Shown in pieces: positions 12,201 to 25,887 of a DNA stretch of 64,000 nucleotides. Origin of the DNA: Crossaster papposus (taxonomy: Eukaryota > Echinodermata > Asteroidea > Velatida > Solasteridae). Every line of letters begins with the position of its first letter. Positions within the stretch are counted from its first letter, which is position 1. Where the stretch lies: contig JBAIAA010001641.1 of assembly GCA_037893245.1 (NCBI GenBank), positions 1 to 64,000 of the forward strand. The letters run 5' to 3'. The translations under genes and the position numbers were made by a program. Under the pieces are notes generated by a model that searched no databases, was not told where the DNA came from, and saw only the letters and a program-made list of their open reading frames with translations.

Positions 12201-15200
12201 GGGAAAGAAGTGTGCATAAGAAATATGTAAAGGGAAAGAAGTGTGCATAAGAAATAAACACATGATGTGGGAACAAGCCCTCGAGTTAAATATGTAAAGG
12301 GAAAGAAGTGTGCATAAGAAATATGTAAAGGAAAAGAAGTGTGCATAAGAAATATGTAAAGGGAAAGAAGTGTGCATAAGAAATATGTCAAGGGAAAGTA
12401 GTGTGCATAAGAAATATGTAAAGGGAAAGAAGTGTGCATAAGAAATATGTAAAGGGAAAGAAGTGTGCATAAGAAATATGTAAAGGGAAAGAAGTGTGCA
12501 TAAGAAATATGTAAAGGGAAAGAAGTGTGCATAAGAAATATGTAAAGGGAAGGAAGTGTGCATAATAAATATGTAAAGGGAAAGAAGTGTGCATAAGAAA
12601 TATGTAAAGGGAAAGAAGTGTGCATAAGAAATATGTAAAGGGAAAGAAGTGTGCATAAGAAATATGTAAAGGGAAAGAAGTGTGCATAAGAAATATGTAA
12701 AGGGAAAGAAGTGTGCATGAGAAATATGTAAAGGGAAAGAAGTGTGCATGAGAAATATGTAAAGGGAAAGAAGTGTGCATAAGAAATATGTAAAGGGAAA
12801 GAAGTGTGCATAAGAAATATGTAAAGGGAAAGAAGTGTGCATCAGAAATATGTAAAGGGAAAGAAGTGTGCATAAGAAATATGTAAAGGGAAAGAAGTGT
12901 GCATAATAAATATGTAAAGGGAAAGAAGTGTGCATAAAAAATATGTAAAGGGAAAGAAGTGTGCATAAGAAATATGTAAAGGGAAAGAAGTGTGCATAAG
13001 AAATATGTAAAGGGAAAGAAGTGTGCATAAAAAATATGTAAAGGGAAAGAAGTGTGCATAAGAAATATGTAAAGGGAAAGAAGTGTGCATAAGAAATATG
13101 TAAAGGGAAAGAAGTGTGCATAAGAAATATGTAAAGGGAAAGAAGTGTGCATAAGAAATATGTAAAGGGAAAGAAGTGTGCATAAGAAATATGTAAAGGG
13201 AAAGAAGTGTGCATAAGAAATATGTAAAGGGAAAGAAGTGTGCATAAGAAATAAACACATGATGTGGGAACAAGCCCTCGAGTTAAATATGTAAAGGGAA
13301 AGAAGTGTGCATAAGAAATATGTAAAGGGAAAGAAGTGTGCATAAGAAATATGTAAAGGGAAAGAAGTGTGCATAAGAAATATGTAAAGGGAAAGAAGTG
13401 TGCATAAGAAATATGTAAAGGGAAAGAAGTGTGCATAAGAAATATGTAAAGGGAAAGAAGTGTGCATAAGAAATATGTAAAGGGAAAGAAGTGTGCATAA
13501 GAAATATGTAAAGGGAAAGAAGTGTGCATAAGAAATATGTAAAGGGAAAGAAGTGTGCATAAGAAATATGTAAAGGGAAAGAAGTGTGCATAAGAAATAT
13601 GTAAAGGGAAAGAAGTGTGCATAAGAAATATGTAAAGGGAAAGAAGTGTGCATAAGAAATATGTAAAGGGAAAGAAGTGTGCATAAGAAATATGTAAAGG
13701 GAAAGAAGTGTGCATAAGAAATATGTAAAGGGAAAGAAGTGTGCATAAGAAATATGTAAAGGGAAAGAAGTGTGCATAAGAAATATGTAAAGGGAAAGAA
13801 GTGTGCATAAGAAATATGTAAAGGGAAAGTGTGTGCATAAGAAATATGTAAAGGGAAAGAAGTGTGCATAAGAAATATGTAAAGGGAAAGAAGTGTGCAT
13901 AAGAAATATGTAAAGGGAAAGAAGTGTGCATAAGAAATAAACACATGATGTGGGAACAAGCCCTCGAGTTAAATATGTAAAGGGAAAGAAGTGTGCATAA
14001 GAAATATGTAAAGGAAAAGAAGTGTGCATAAGAAATATGTAAAGGGAAAGAAGTGTGCATAAGAAATATGTCAAGGGAAAGTAGTGTGCATAAGAAATAT
14101 GTAAAGGGAAAGAAGTGTGCATAAGAAATATGTAAAGGGAAATAAGTGTGCATAAGAAATATGTAAAGGGAAAGAAGTGTGCATAAGAAATATGTAAAGG
14201 GAAAGAAGTGTGCATAAGAAATATGTAAAGGGAAAGAAGTGTGCATAAGAAATATGTAAAGGGAAAGAAGTGTGCATAAGAAATATGTAAAGGGAAAGAA
14301 GTGTGCATAAGAAATATGTAAAGGGAAAGAAGTGTGCATAAGAAATATGTAAAGGGAAAGAAGTGTGCATAAGAAATATGTAAAGGGAAAGAAGTGTGCA
14401 TAAGAAATATGTAAAGGGAAAGAAGTGTGCATACGAAAATATGTAAAGGGAAAGAAGTGTGCATAAGAAATATGTAAAGGGAAAGAAGTGTGCATAAGAA
14501 ATATGTAAAGGGAAAGAAGTGTGCATAAGAAATATGTAAAGGGAAAGAAGTGTGCATAAGAAATATGTAAAGGGAAAGAAGTGTGCATAAGAAATATGTA
14601 AAGGGAAAGAAGTGTGCATAAGAAATATGTAAAGGGAAAGAAGTGTGCATAAGAAATATGTAAAGGGAAAGAAGTGTGCATAAGAAATATGTAAAGGGAA
14701 AGAAGTGTGCATAAGAAATATGTAAAGGGAAAGAAGTGTGCATAAGAAATATGTAAAGGGAAAGAAGTGTGCATAAGAAATATGTAAAGGGAAAGAAGTG
14801 TGCATAAGAAATATGTAAAGGGAAAGAAGTGTGCATAAGAAATATGTAAAGGGAAAGAAGTGTGCATAAGAAATATGTAAAGGGAAAGAAGTGTGCATAA
14901 GAAATATGTAAAGGGAAAGAAGTGTGCATAAGAAATATGTAAAGGGAAAGAAGTGTGCATAAGAAATATGTAAAGGGAAAGAAGTGTGCATACGAAAATA
15001 TGTAAAGGGAAAGATGTGTGCATAAGAAATATGTAAAGGGAAAGAAGTGTGCATAAGAAATATGTAAAGGGAAAGAAGTGTGCATAAGAAATATGTAAAG
15101 GGAAAGAAGTGTGCATAAGAAATATGTAAAGGGAAAGAAGTGTGCATAAGAAATATGTAAAGGGAAAGAAGTGTGCATAAGAAATATGTAAAGGGAAAGA

Positions 15201-18200
15201 AGTGTGCATAAGAAATATGTAAAGGGAAAGAAGTGTGCATAAGAAATATGTAAAGGGAAAGAAGTGTGCATAAGAAATATGTAAAGGGAAAGAAGTGTGC
15301 ATAAGAAATATGTAAAGGGAAAGAAGTGTGCATAAGAAATATGTAAAGGGAAAGAAGTGTGCATAAGAAATATGTAAAGGGAAAGAAGTATGCATAAGAA
15401 ATATGTAAAGGGAAAGAAGTGTGCATAAGAAATATGTAAAGGGAAAGAAGTGTGCATAAGAAATATGTAAAGGGAAAGAAGTGTGCATAAGAAATATGTA
15501 AAGGGAAAGAAGTGTGCATAAGAAATATGTAAAGGGAAAGAAGTGTGCATAAGAAATAAACACATGATGTGGGAACAAGCCCTCGAGTTAAATATGTAAA
15601 GGGAAAGAAGTGTGCATAAGAAATATGTAAAGGAAAAGAAGTGTGCATAAGAAATATGTAAAGGGAAAGAAGTGTGCATAAGAAATATGTCAAGGGAAAG
15701 TAGTGTGCATAAGAAATATGTAAAGGGAAAGAAGTGTGCATAAGAAATATGTAAAGGGAAAGAAGTGTGCATAAGAAATATGTAAAGGGAAAGAAGTGTG
15801 CATAAGAAATATGTAAAGGGAAAGAAGTGTGCATAAGAAATATGTAAAGGGAAAGAAGTGTGCATAAGAAATATGTAAAGGGAAAGAAGTGTGCATAAGA
15901 AATATGTAAAGGGAAAGAAGTGTGCATAAGAAATATGTAAAGGGAAAGAAGTGTGCATAAGAAATATGTAAAGGGAAAGAAGTGTGCATAAGAAATATGT
16001 TAAGGGAAAGAAGTGTGCATAAGAAATATGTAAAGGGAAAGAAGTGTGCATAAGAAATATGTAAAGGGAAGGAAGTGTGCATAAGAAATATGTAAAGGGA
16101 AAGAAGTGTGCATAAGAAATATGTAAAGGGAAAGAAGTGTGCATAAGAAATATGTAAAGGGAAAGAAGTGTGCATAAGAAATATGTAAAGGGAAAGAAGT
16201 GTGCATAAGAAATATGTAAAGGGAAAGAAGTGTGCATGAGAAATATGTAAAGGGAAAGAAGTGTGCATGAGAAATATGTAAAGGGAAAGAAGTGTGCATA
16301 AGAAATATGTAAAGGGAAAGAAGTGTGCATAAGAAATATGTAAAGGGAAAGAAGTGTGCATAAGAAATATGTAAAGGGAAAGAAGTGTGCATAAGAAATA
16401 TGTAAAGGGAAAGAAGTGTGCATAAGAAATATGTAAAGGGAAAGAAGTGTGCATAAAAAATATGTAAAGGGAAAGAAGTGTGCATAAGAAATATGTAAAG
16501 GGAAAGAAGTGTGCATAAGAAATATGTAAAGGGAAAGAAGTGTGCATAAAAAATATGTAAAGGGAAAGAAGTGTGCATAAGAAATATGTAAAGGGAAAGA
16601 AGTGTGCATAAGAAATATGTAAAGGGAAAGAAGTGTGCATAAGAAATATGTAAAGGGAAAGAAGTGTGCAAAAGAAATATGTAAAGGGAAAGAAGTGTGC
16701 ATAAGAAATATGTAAAGGGAAAGAAGTGTGCATAAGAAATATGTAAAGGGAAAGAAGTGTGCATAAGAAATAAACACATGATGTGGGAACAAGCCCTCGA
16801 GTTAAATATGTAAAGGGAAAGAAGTGTGCATAAGAAATATGTAAAGGGAAAGAAGTGTGCATAAGAAATATGTAAAGGGAAAGAAGTGTGCATAAGAAAT
16901 ATGTAAAGGGAAAGAAGTGTGCATAAGAAATATGTAAAGGGAAAGAAGTGTGCATAAGAAATATGTAAAGGGAAAGAAGTGTGCATAAGAAATATGTAAA
17001 GGAAAAGAAGTGTGCATAAGAAATATGTAAAGGGAAAGAAGTGTGCATAAGAAATATGTAAAGGGAAAGAAGTGTGCATAAGAAATATGTAAAGGGAAAG
17101 AAGTGTGCATAAGAAATATGTAAAGGGAAAGAAGTGTGCATAAGAAATATGTAAAGGGAAAGAAGTGTGCATAAGAAATATGTAAAGGGAAAGAAGTGTG
17201 CATAAGAAATATGTAAAGGGAAAGAAGTGTGCATAAGAAATATGTAAAGGGAAAGAAGTGTGCATAAGAAATATGTAAAGGGAAAGAAGTGTGCATAAGA
17301 AATATGTAAAGGGAAAGAAGTGTGCATAAGAAATATGTAAAGGGAAAGAAGTGTGCATAAGAAATATGTAAAGGGAAAGAAGTGTGCATAAGAAATATGT
17401 AAAGGGAAAGTGTGTGCATAAGAAATATGTAAAGGGAAAGAAGTGTGCATAAGAAATATGTAAAGGGAAAGAAGTGTGCATAAGAAATATGTAAAGGGAA
17501 AGAAGTGTGCATAAGAAATATGTAAAGGAAAAGAAGTGTGCATAAGAAATATGTAAAGGGAAAGAAGTGTGCATAAGAAATATGTCAAGGGAAAGTAGTG
17601 TGCATAAGAAATATGTAAAAGGAAAGAAGTGTGCATAAGAAATATGTAAAGGGAAAGAAGTGTGCATAAGAAATATGTAAAGGGAAAGAAGTGTGCATAA
17701 GAAATATGTAAAGGGAAAGAAGTGTGCATAAGAAATATGTAAAGGGAAAGAAGTGTGCATAAGAATTATGTAAAGGGAAAGAAGTGTGCATAAGAAATAT
17801 GTAAAGGGAAAGAAGTGTGCATAAGAAATATGTAAAGGGAAAAAAGTGTGCATAAGAAATATGTAAAGGGAAAGAAGTGTGCATAAGAAATATGTAAAGG
17901 GAAGGAAGTGTGCATAAGAAATATGTAAAGGGAAAGAAGTGTGCATAAGAAATATGTAAAGGGAAAGAAGTGTGCATAGGAATATGTAAAGGGAAAGAAG
18001 TGTGCATAAGAAATATGTAAAGGGAAAGAAGTGTGCATAAGAAATATGTAAAGGGAAAGAAGTGTGCATGAGAAATATGTAAAGGGAAAGAAGTGTGCAT
18101 GAGAAATATGTAAAGGGAAAGAAGTGTGCATAAGAAATATGTAAAGGGAAAGAAGTGTGCATAAGAAATATGTAAAGGGAAAGAAGTGTGCATAAGAAAT

Positions 18201-19042
18201 ATGTAAAGGGAAAGAAGTGTGCATAAGAAATATGTAAAGGGAAAGAAGTGTGCATAAGAAATATGTAAAGGGAAAGAAGTGTGCATAAAAAATATGTAAA
18301 GGGAAAGAAGTGTGCATAAGAAATATGTAAAGGGAAAGAAGTGTGCATAAGAAATATGTAAAGGGAAAGAAGTGTGCATAAAAAATATGTAAAGGGAAAG
18401 AAGTGTGCATAAGAAATATGTAAAGGGAAAGAAGTGTGCATAAGAAATATGTAAAGGGAAAGAAGTGTGCATAAGAAATATGTAAAGGGAAAGAAGTGTG
18501 CATAAGAAATATGTAAAGGGAAAGAAGTGTGCATAAGAAATATGTAAAGGGAAAGAAGTGTGCATAAGAAATATGTAAAGGGAAAGAAGTGTGCATAAGA
18601 AATAAACACATGATGTGGGAACAAGCCCTCGAGTTAAATATGTAAAGGGAAAGAAGTGTGCATAAGAAATATGTAAAGGGAAAGAAGTGTGCATAAGAAA
18701 TATGTAAAGGGAAAGAAGTGTGCATAAGAAATATGTAAAGGGAAAGAAGTGTGCATAAGAAATATGTAAAGGGAAAGAAGTGTGCATAAGAAATATGTAA
18801 AGGGAAAGAAGTGTGCATAAGAAATATGTAAAGGGAAAGAAGTGTGCATAAGAAATATGTAAAGGGAAATAAGTGTGCATAAGAAATATGTAAAGGGAAA
18901 AAGTGTGCATAAGAAATATGTAAAGGGAAAGAAGTGTGCATAAGAAATATGTAAAGGGAAAGAAGTGTGCATAAGAAATATGTAAAGGGAAAGAAGTGTG
19001 CATAAGAAATAAACACATGATGTGGGAACCAGCCCTCGAGTT
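9266..19042 (+). repeat. Array segment with modules and the GTCAAGG marker block
   Basis: Ten modules occur (9266 to 19012). A marker block, a GGAAAAG monomer followed two monomers later by ATGTCAAGGGAAAGTAG, occurs with ATGTCAAGG starting at 9771, 12385, 14068, 15687 and 17582. In the first four the block lies a fixed distance after a module (9643, 12257, 13940, 15559). In the fifth the module is missing. This segment holds most of the indels in the array: extra A in CGAAAATATG near 10107, 14436 and 14996; 1-bp losses in GGAAAGTGTGTGC near 12145, 13828 and 17408; one in CATAGGAATATG near 17977; one in GGGAAAAAGTG near 18897. Confidence 0.9.
19012..19042 (+). repeat. First AACCAG-subtype module core
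   Basis: AACAAG is replaced by AACCAG. This subtype is absent before 19 kb. It recurs at 23579, 25325, 25888, 27634, 31059, 32557, 33559, 34215, 37914, 39975, 49957 and 51894. In ten of these the preceding module is an AACAAG copy 501-625 bp upstream, most often 501 bp (15 monomers), so the two subtypes travel as a pair. Confidence 0.9.
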
Positions 19043-22000
19043 AAATATGTAAAGGGAAAGAAGTGTGCATAAGAAATATGTAAAGGGAAAGAAGTGTGCA
19101 TAAGAAATATGTAAAGGGAAAGAAGTGTGCATAAGAAATATGTAAAGGGAAAGAAGTGTGCATAAGAAATATGTAAAGGGAAAGAAGTGTGCATAAGAAA
19201 TATGTAAAGGGAAAGAAGTGTGCATAAGAAATATGTAAAGGGAAAGAAGTGTGCATAAGAAATATGTAAAGGGAAAGAAGTGTGCATAAGAAATATGTAA
19301 AGGGAAAGAAGTGTGCATAAGAAATATGTAAAGGGAAAGAAGTGTGCATAAGAAATATGTAAAGGGAAAGAAGTGTGCATAAGAAATATGTAAAGAGAAA
19401 GAAGTGTGCATAATAAATATGTAAAGGGAAAGAAGTGTGCATAAAAAATATGTAAAGGAAAAGAAGTGTGCATAAGAAATATGTAAAGGGAAAGAAGTGT
19501 GCATAAGAAATATGTAAAGGGAAAGAAGTGTGCATAAGAAATATGTAAAGGGAAAGAAGTGTGCATAAGAAATATGTAAAGGGAAAGAAGTGTGCATAAG
19601 AAATATGTAAAGGGAAAGAAGTGTGCATAAGAAATATGTAAAGGGAAAGAAGTGTGCATAAGAAATATGTAAAGGGAAAGAAGTGTGCATAAGAAATATG
19701 TAAAGGGAAAGAAGTGTGCATAATAAATATGTAAAGGGAAAGAAGTGTGCATAAGAAATATGTAAAGGGAAAGAAGTGTGCATAAGAAATATGTAAAGGG
19801 AAAGAAGTGTGCATAAGAAATATGTAAAGGGAAAGAAGTGTGCATAAGAAATATGTAAAGGGAAAGAAGTGTGCATAAGAAATATGTAAAGGGAAAGAAG
19901 TGTGCATAAGAAATATGTAAAGGGAAAGAAGTGTGCATAAGAAATATGTAAAGGGAAGGAAGTGTGCATAAGAAATATGTAAAGGGAAAGAAGTGTGCAT
20001 AAGAAATATGTAAAGGGAAAGAAGTGTGCATAAGAAATATGTAAAGGGAAAGAAGTGTGCATAAGAAATATGTAAAGGGAAAGAAGTGTGCATAAGAAAT
20101 ATGTAAAGGGAAAGAAGTGTGCATAAGAAATATGTAAAGGGAAAGAAGTGTGCATAAGAAATATGTAAAGGGAAAGAAGTGTGCATAAGAAATATGTAAA
20201 GGGAAATAAGTGTGCATAAGAAATATGTAAAGGGAAAAAAGTGTGCATAAGAAATATGTAAAGGGAAAGAAGTGTGCATAAGAAATATGTAAAGGGAAAG
20301 AAGTGTGCATAAGAAATATGTAAAGGGAAAGAAGTGTGCATAAGAAATATGTAAAGGGAAGGAAGTGTGCATAAGAAATATGTAAAGGGAAAGAAGTGTG
20401 CATAAGAAATATGTAAAGGGAAAGAAGTGTGCATAAGAAATATGTAAAGGGAAAGAAGTGTGCATAAGAAATATGTAAAGGGAAAGAAGTGTGCATAAGA
20501 AATATGTAAAGGGAAAGAAGTGTGCATAAGAAATATGTAAAGGGAAAGAAGTGTGCATAAGAAATATGTAAAGGGAAAGAAGTGTGCATAAGAAATATGT
20601 AAAGGGAAATAAGTGTGCATAAGAAATATGTAAAGGGAAAAAAGTGTGCATAAGAAATATGTAAAGGGAAAGAAGTGTGCATAAGAAATATGTAAAGGGA
20701 AAGAAGTGTGCATAAGAAATATGTAAAGGGAAAGAAGTGTGCATAAGAAATATGTAAAGGGAAAGAAGTGTGCATAAGAAATATGTAAAGGGAAAGAAGT
20801 GTGCATAAGAAATATGTAAAGGGAAAGAAGTGTGCATAAGAAATATGTAAAGGGAAAGAAGTGTGCATAAAAAATATGTAAAGGGAAAGAAGTGTGCATA
20901 AGAAATATGTAAAGGGAAAGAAGTGTGCATAAGAAATATGTAAAGGGAAAGAAGTGTGCATAAGAAATATGTAAAGGGAAAAAAGTGTGCATAAGAAATA
21001 TGTAAAGGGAAAGAAGTGTGCATAAGAAATATGTAAAGGGAAAGAAGTGTGCATAAGAAATATGTAAAGGGAAAGAAGTGTGCATAAGAAATATGTAAAG
21101 GGAAAGAAGTGTGCATAAGAAATATGTAAAGGGAAAGAAGTGTGCATAAGAAATATGTAAAGGGAAAGAAGTGTGCATAAGAAATATGTAAAGGGAAAGA
21201 AGTGTGCATAAGAAATATGTAAAGGGAAAAAAGTGTGCATAAGAAATATGTAAAGGGAAAGAAGTGTGCATAAGAAATATGTAAAGGGAAAGAAGTGTGC
21301 ATAAGAAATATGTAAAGGGAAAGAAGTGTGCATAAGAAATATGTAAAGGGAAAGAAGTGTGCATAAGAAATATGTAAAGGGAAAGAAGTGTGCATAAGAA
21401 ATATGTAAAGGGAAAGAAGTGTGCATAAGAAATATGTAAAGGGAAAGAAGTGTGCATAAGAAATATGTAAAGGGAAAGAAGTGTGCATAAGAAATATGTA
21501 AAGGGAAAGAAGTGTGCATAAGAAATATGTAAAGGGAAGGAAGTGTGCATAAGAAATATGTAAAGGGAAAGAAGTGTGCATAAGAAATATGTAAAGGGAA
21601 AGAAGTGTGCATAAGAAATATGTAAAGGGAAAGAAGTGTGCATAAGAAATATGTAAAGGGAAAGAAGTGTGCATAAGAAATATGTAAAGGGAAAGAAGTG
21701 TGCATGAGAAATATGTAAAGGGAAAGAAGTGTGCATGAGAAATATGTAAAGGGAAAGAAGTGTGCATAAGAAATATGTAAAGGGAAAGAAGTGTGCATAA
21801 GAAATATGTAAAAGGAAAGAAGTGTGCATAAGAAATATGTAAAGGGAAAGAAGTGTGCATAAGAAATATGTAAAGGGAAAGAAGTGTGCATAAGAAATAT
21901 GTAAAGGGAAAGAAGTGTGCATAAGAAATATGTAAAGGGAAAGAAGTGTGCATAAGAAATATGTAAAGGGAAAGAAGTGTGCATAAGAAATATGTAAAGG

Positions 22001-23077
22001 GAAAGAAGTGTGCATACGAAATATGTAAAGGGAAAGAAGTGTGCATAAAAAATATGTAAAGGGAAAGAAGTGTGCATAAGAAATATGTAAAGGGAAAGAA
22101 GTGTGCATAAGAAATATGTAAAGGGAAAGAAGTGTGCATAAGAAATATGTAAAGGGAAAGAAGTGTGCATAAGAAATATGTAAAGGGAAAGAAGTGTGCA
22201 TAAGAAATATGTAAAGGGAAAGAAGTGTGCATAAGAAATATGTAAAGGGAAAGAAGTGTGCATAAGAAATATGTAAAGGGAAAGAAGTGTGCATAAGAAA
22301 TATTTAAAGGGAAGGAAGTGTGCATAAGAAATATGTAAAGGGAAAGAAGTGTGCATAAGAAATATGTAAAGGGAAAGAAGTGTGCATAAGAAATATGTAA
22401 AGGGAAAGAAGTGTGCATAAGAAATATGTAAAGGGAAAGAAGTGTGCATAAGAAATATGTAAAGGGAAAGAAGTGTGCATAAGAAATATGTAAAGGGAAA
22501 GAAGTGTGCATAAGAAATATGTAAAGGGAAAGAAGTGTGCATAAGAAATATGTAAAGGGAAGGAAGTGTGCATAAGAAATATGTAAAGGGAAAGAAGTGT
22601 GCATAAGAAATATGTAAAGGGAAAGAAGTGTGCATAAGAAATATGTAAAGGGAAAGAAGTGTGCATAAGAAATATGTAAAGGGAAAGAAGTGTGCATAAG
22701 AAATATGTAAAGGGAAAGAAGTGTGCATGAGAAATATGTAAAGGGAAAGAAGTGTGCATGAGAAATATGTAAAGGGAAAGAAGTGTGCATAAGAAATATG
22801 TAAAGGGAAAGAAGTGTGCATGAGAAATATGTAAAGGGAAAGAAGTGTGCATAAGAAATATGTAAAGGGAAAGAAGTGTGCATAAGAAATATGTAAAGGG
22901 AAAGAAGTGTGCATAAGAAATATGTAAAGGGAAAGAAGTGTGCATAAGAAATATGTAAAGGGAAAGAAGTGTGCATAAGAAATATGTAAAGGGAAAGAAG
23001 TGTGCATAAGAAATATGTAAAGGGAAAGAAGTGTGCATAAGAAATATGTAAAGGGAAAGAAGTGTGCATAAGAAATA
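19043..23077 (+). repeat. Module-free tract of 130 consecutive 31-bp monomers
   Basis: Modules at 19012 and 23078 are 4,066 bp apart, exactly 36 + 130 x 31. Substitution-bearing monomers are common (GGAAGG, CATGAG doublets near 21704 and 21735, ATAAG/AAAAAAG dimers near 20201 and 20604), but no net indel is present. ATATTTAAAG near 22303 is a variant monomer. No gene or other element is visible. Confidence 0.95.
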
Positions 23078-23578
23078 AACACATGATGTGGGAACAAGCC
23101 CTCGAGTTAAATATGTAAAGGGAAAGAAGTGTGCATAAGAAATATGTAAAGGGAAAGAAGTGTGCATAAGAAATATGTAAAGGGAAAGAAGTGTGCATAA
23201 GAAATATGTAAAGGGAAAGAAGTGTGCATAAGAAATATGTAAAGGAAAAGAAGTGTGCATAAGAAATATGTAAAGGGAAAGAAGTGTGCATAAGAAATAT
23301 GTAAAGGGAAAGAAGTGTGCATAAGAAATATGTAAAGGGAAAGAAGTGTGCATAAAAAATATGTAAAGGGAAAGAAGTGTGCATAAGAAATATGTAAAGG
23401 GAAAGAAGTGTGCATAAGAAATATGTAAAGGGAAATAAGTGTGCATAAGAAATATGTAAAGGGAAAAAAGTGTGCATAAGAAATATGTAAAGGGAAAGAA
23501 GTGTGCATAAGAAATATGTAAAGGGAAAGAAGTGTGCATAAGAAATATGTAAAGGGAAAGAAGTGTGCATAAGAAATA

Positions 23579-25887
23579 AACACATGATGTGGGAACCAGC
23601 CCTCGAGTTAAATATGTAAAGGGAAAGAAGTGTGCATAAGAAATATGTAAAGGGAAAGAAGTGTGCATAAGAAATATGTAAAGGGAAAGAAGTGTGCATA
23701 AGAAATATGTAAAGGGAAAGAAGTGTGCATAAGAAATATGTAAAGGGAAAAAAGTGTGCATAAGAAATATGTAAAGGGAAAGAAGTGTGCATAAGAAATA
23801 TGTAAAGGGAAAGAAGTGTGCATAAGAAATATGTAAAGGGAAAGAAGTGTGCATAAGAAATATGTAAAGGGAAAGAAGTGTGCATAAGAAATATGTAAAG
23901 GGAAAGAAGTGTGCATAAGAAATATGTAAAGGGAAAGAAGTGTGCATAAGAAATATGTAAAGGGAAAGAAGTGTGCATAAGAAATATGTAAAGGGAAAGA
24001 AGTGTGCATAAGAAATATGTAAAGAGAAAGAAGTGTGCATAATAAATATGTAAAGGGAAAGAAGTGTGCATAAGAAATATGTAAAGGAAAAGAAGTGTGC
24101 ATAAGAAATATGTAAAGGGAAAGAAGTGTGCATAAGAAATATGTAAAGGGAAAGAAGTGTGCATAAGAAATATGTAAAGGGAAAGAAGTGTGCATAAGAA
24201 ATATGTAAAGGGAAAGAAGTGTGCATAAGAAATATGTAAAGGGAAAGAAGTGTGCATAAGAAATATGTAAAGGGAAAGAAGTGTGCATAAGAAATATGTA
24301 AAGGGAAGGAAGTGTGCATAAGAAATATGTAAAGGGAAAGAAGTGTGCATAAGAAATATGTAAAGGGAAAGAAGTGTGCATAAGAAATATGTAAAGGGAA
24401 AGAAGTGTGCATAAGAAATATGTAAAGGGAAAGAAGTGTGCATAAGAAATATGTAAAGGGAAAGAAGTGTGCATGAGAAATATGTAAAGGGAAAGAAGTG
24501 TGCATGAGAAATATGTAAAGGGAAAGAAGTGTGCATAAGAAATATGTAAAGGGAAAGAAGTGTGCATAAGAAATATGTAAAGGGAAAGAAGTGTGCATAA
24601 GAAATATGTAAAGGGAAAGAAGTGTGCATAAGAAATATGTAAAGGGAAAGAAGTGTGCATAAGAAATATGTAAAGGGAAAGAAGTGTGCATAAGAAATAT
24701 GTAAAGGGAAAGAAGTGTGCATAAGAAATATGTAAAGGGAAAGAAGTGTGCATAAGAAATATGTAAAGGGAAAGAAGTGTGCATAAGAAATATGTAAAGG
24801 GAAAGAAGTGTGCATAAGAAATAAACACGTGATGTGGGAACAAGCCCTCGAGTTAAATATGTAAAGGGAAAGAAGTGTGCATAAGAAATATGTAAAGGGA
24901 AAGAAGTGTGCATAAGAAATATGTAAAGGGAAAGAAGTGTGCATAAGAAATATGTAAAGGGAAAGAAGTGTGCATAAGAAATATGTAAAGGGAAAGAAGT
25001 GTGCATAAGAAATATGTAAAGGGAAAGAAGTGTGCATAAGAAATATGTAAAGGGAAAGAAGTGTGCATAAGAAATATGTAAAGGGAAAGAAGTGTGCATA
25101 CAAAATATGTAAAGGGAAAGAAGTGTGCATAAGAAATATGTAAAGGGAAAGAAGTGTGCATAAGAAATATGTAAAGGGAAATAAGTGTGCATAAGAAATA
25201 TGTAAAGGGAAAAAAGTGTGCATAAGAAATATGTAAAGGGAAAGAAGTGTGCATAAGAAATATGTAAAGGGAAAGAAGTGTGCATAAGAAATATGTAAAG
25301 GGAAAGAAGTGTGCATAAGAAATAAACACATGATGTGGGAACCAGCCCTCGAGTTAAATATGTAAAGGGAAAGAAGTGTGCATAAGAAATATGTAAAGGG
25401 AAAGAAGTGTGCATAAGAAATATGTAAAGGGAAAGAAGTGTGCATAAGAAATATGTAAAGGGAAAGAAGTGTGCATAAGAAATATGTAAAGGGAAAGAAG
25501 TGTGCATAAGAAATATGTAAAGGGAAAGAAGTGTGCATAAGAAATATGTAAAGGGAAAGAAGTGTGCATAAGAAATATGTAAAGGGAAAGAAGTGTGCAT
25601 AAGAAATATGTAAAGGGAAAGAAGTGTGCATAAGAAATATGTAAAGGGAAAGAAGTGTGCATAAGAAATATGTAAAGGGAAAGAAGTGTGCATAAGAAAT
25701 ATGTAAAGAGAAAGAAGTGTGCATAATAAATATGTAAAGGGAAAGAAGTGTGCATAAGAAATATGTAAAGGAAAAGAAGTGTGCATAAGAAATATGTAAA
25801 GGGAAAGAAGTGTGCATAAGAAATATGTAAAGGGAAAGAAGTGTGCATAAGAAATATGTAAAGGGAAAGAAGTGTGCATAAGAAATA
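23579..25887 (+). repeat. 2,309-bp higher-order repeat, copy 1
   Basis: Modules at 23579, 24824 and 25325 recur at 25888, 27133 and 27634, all at +2,309. The rare CACGTG module subtype (24824) and the AGAGAAAG / CATAATAA / GGAAAAG marker triplet near 24021-24090 recur at the same offset. The match covers roughly the first 1.77 kb; after the module at 25325 the order differs by two monomers. Confidence 0.92.
24824..24854 (+). repeat. Module core, CACGTG subtype
   Basis: CACATG is changed to CACGTG, a canonical E-box hexamer with an extra CpG. The only other copy seen is 27133-27163, exactly 2,309 bp away, matching the local higher-order repeat offset. Any regulatory meaning is speculative. 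Confidence 0.9.

Noticed and set aside
24824..24854. Functional E-box (CACGTG)
   Set aside because: It is a single-base variant in two duplicated copies within satellite DNA with no gene nearby.
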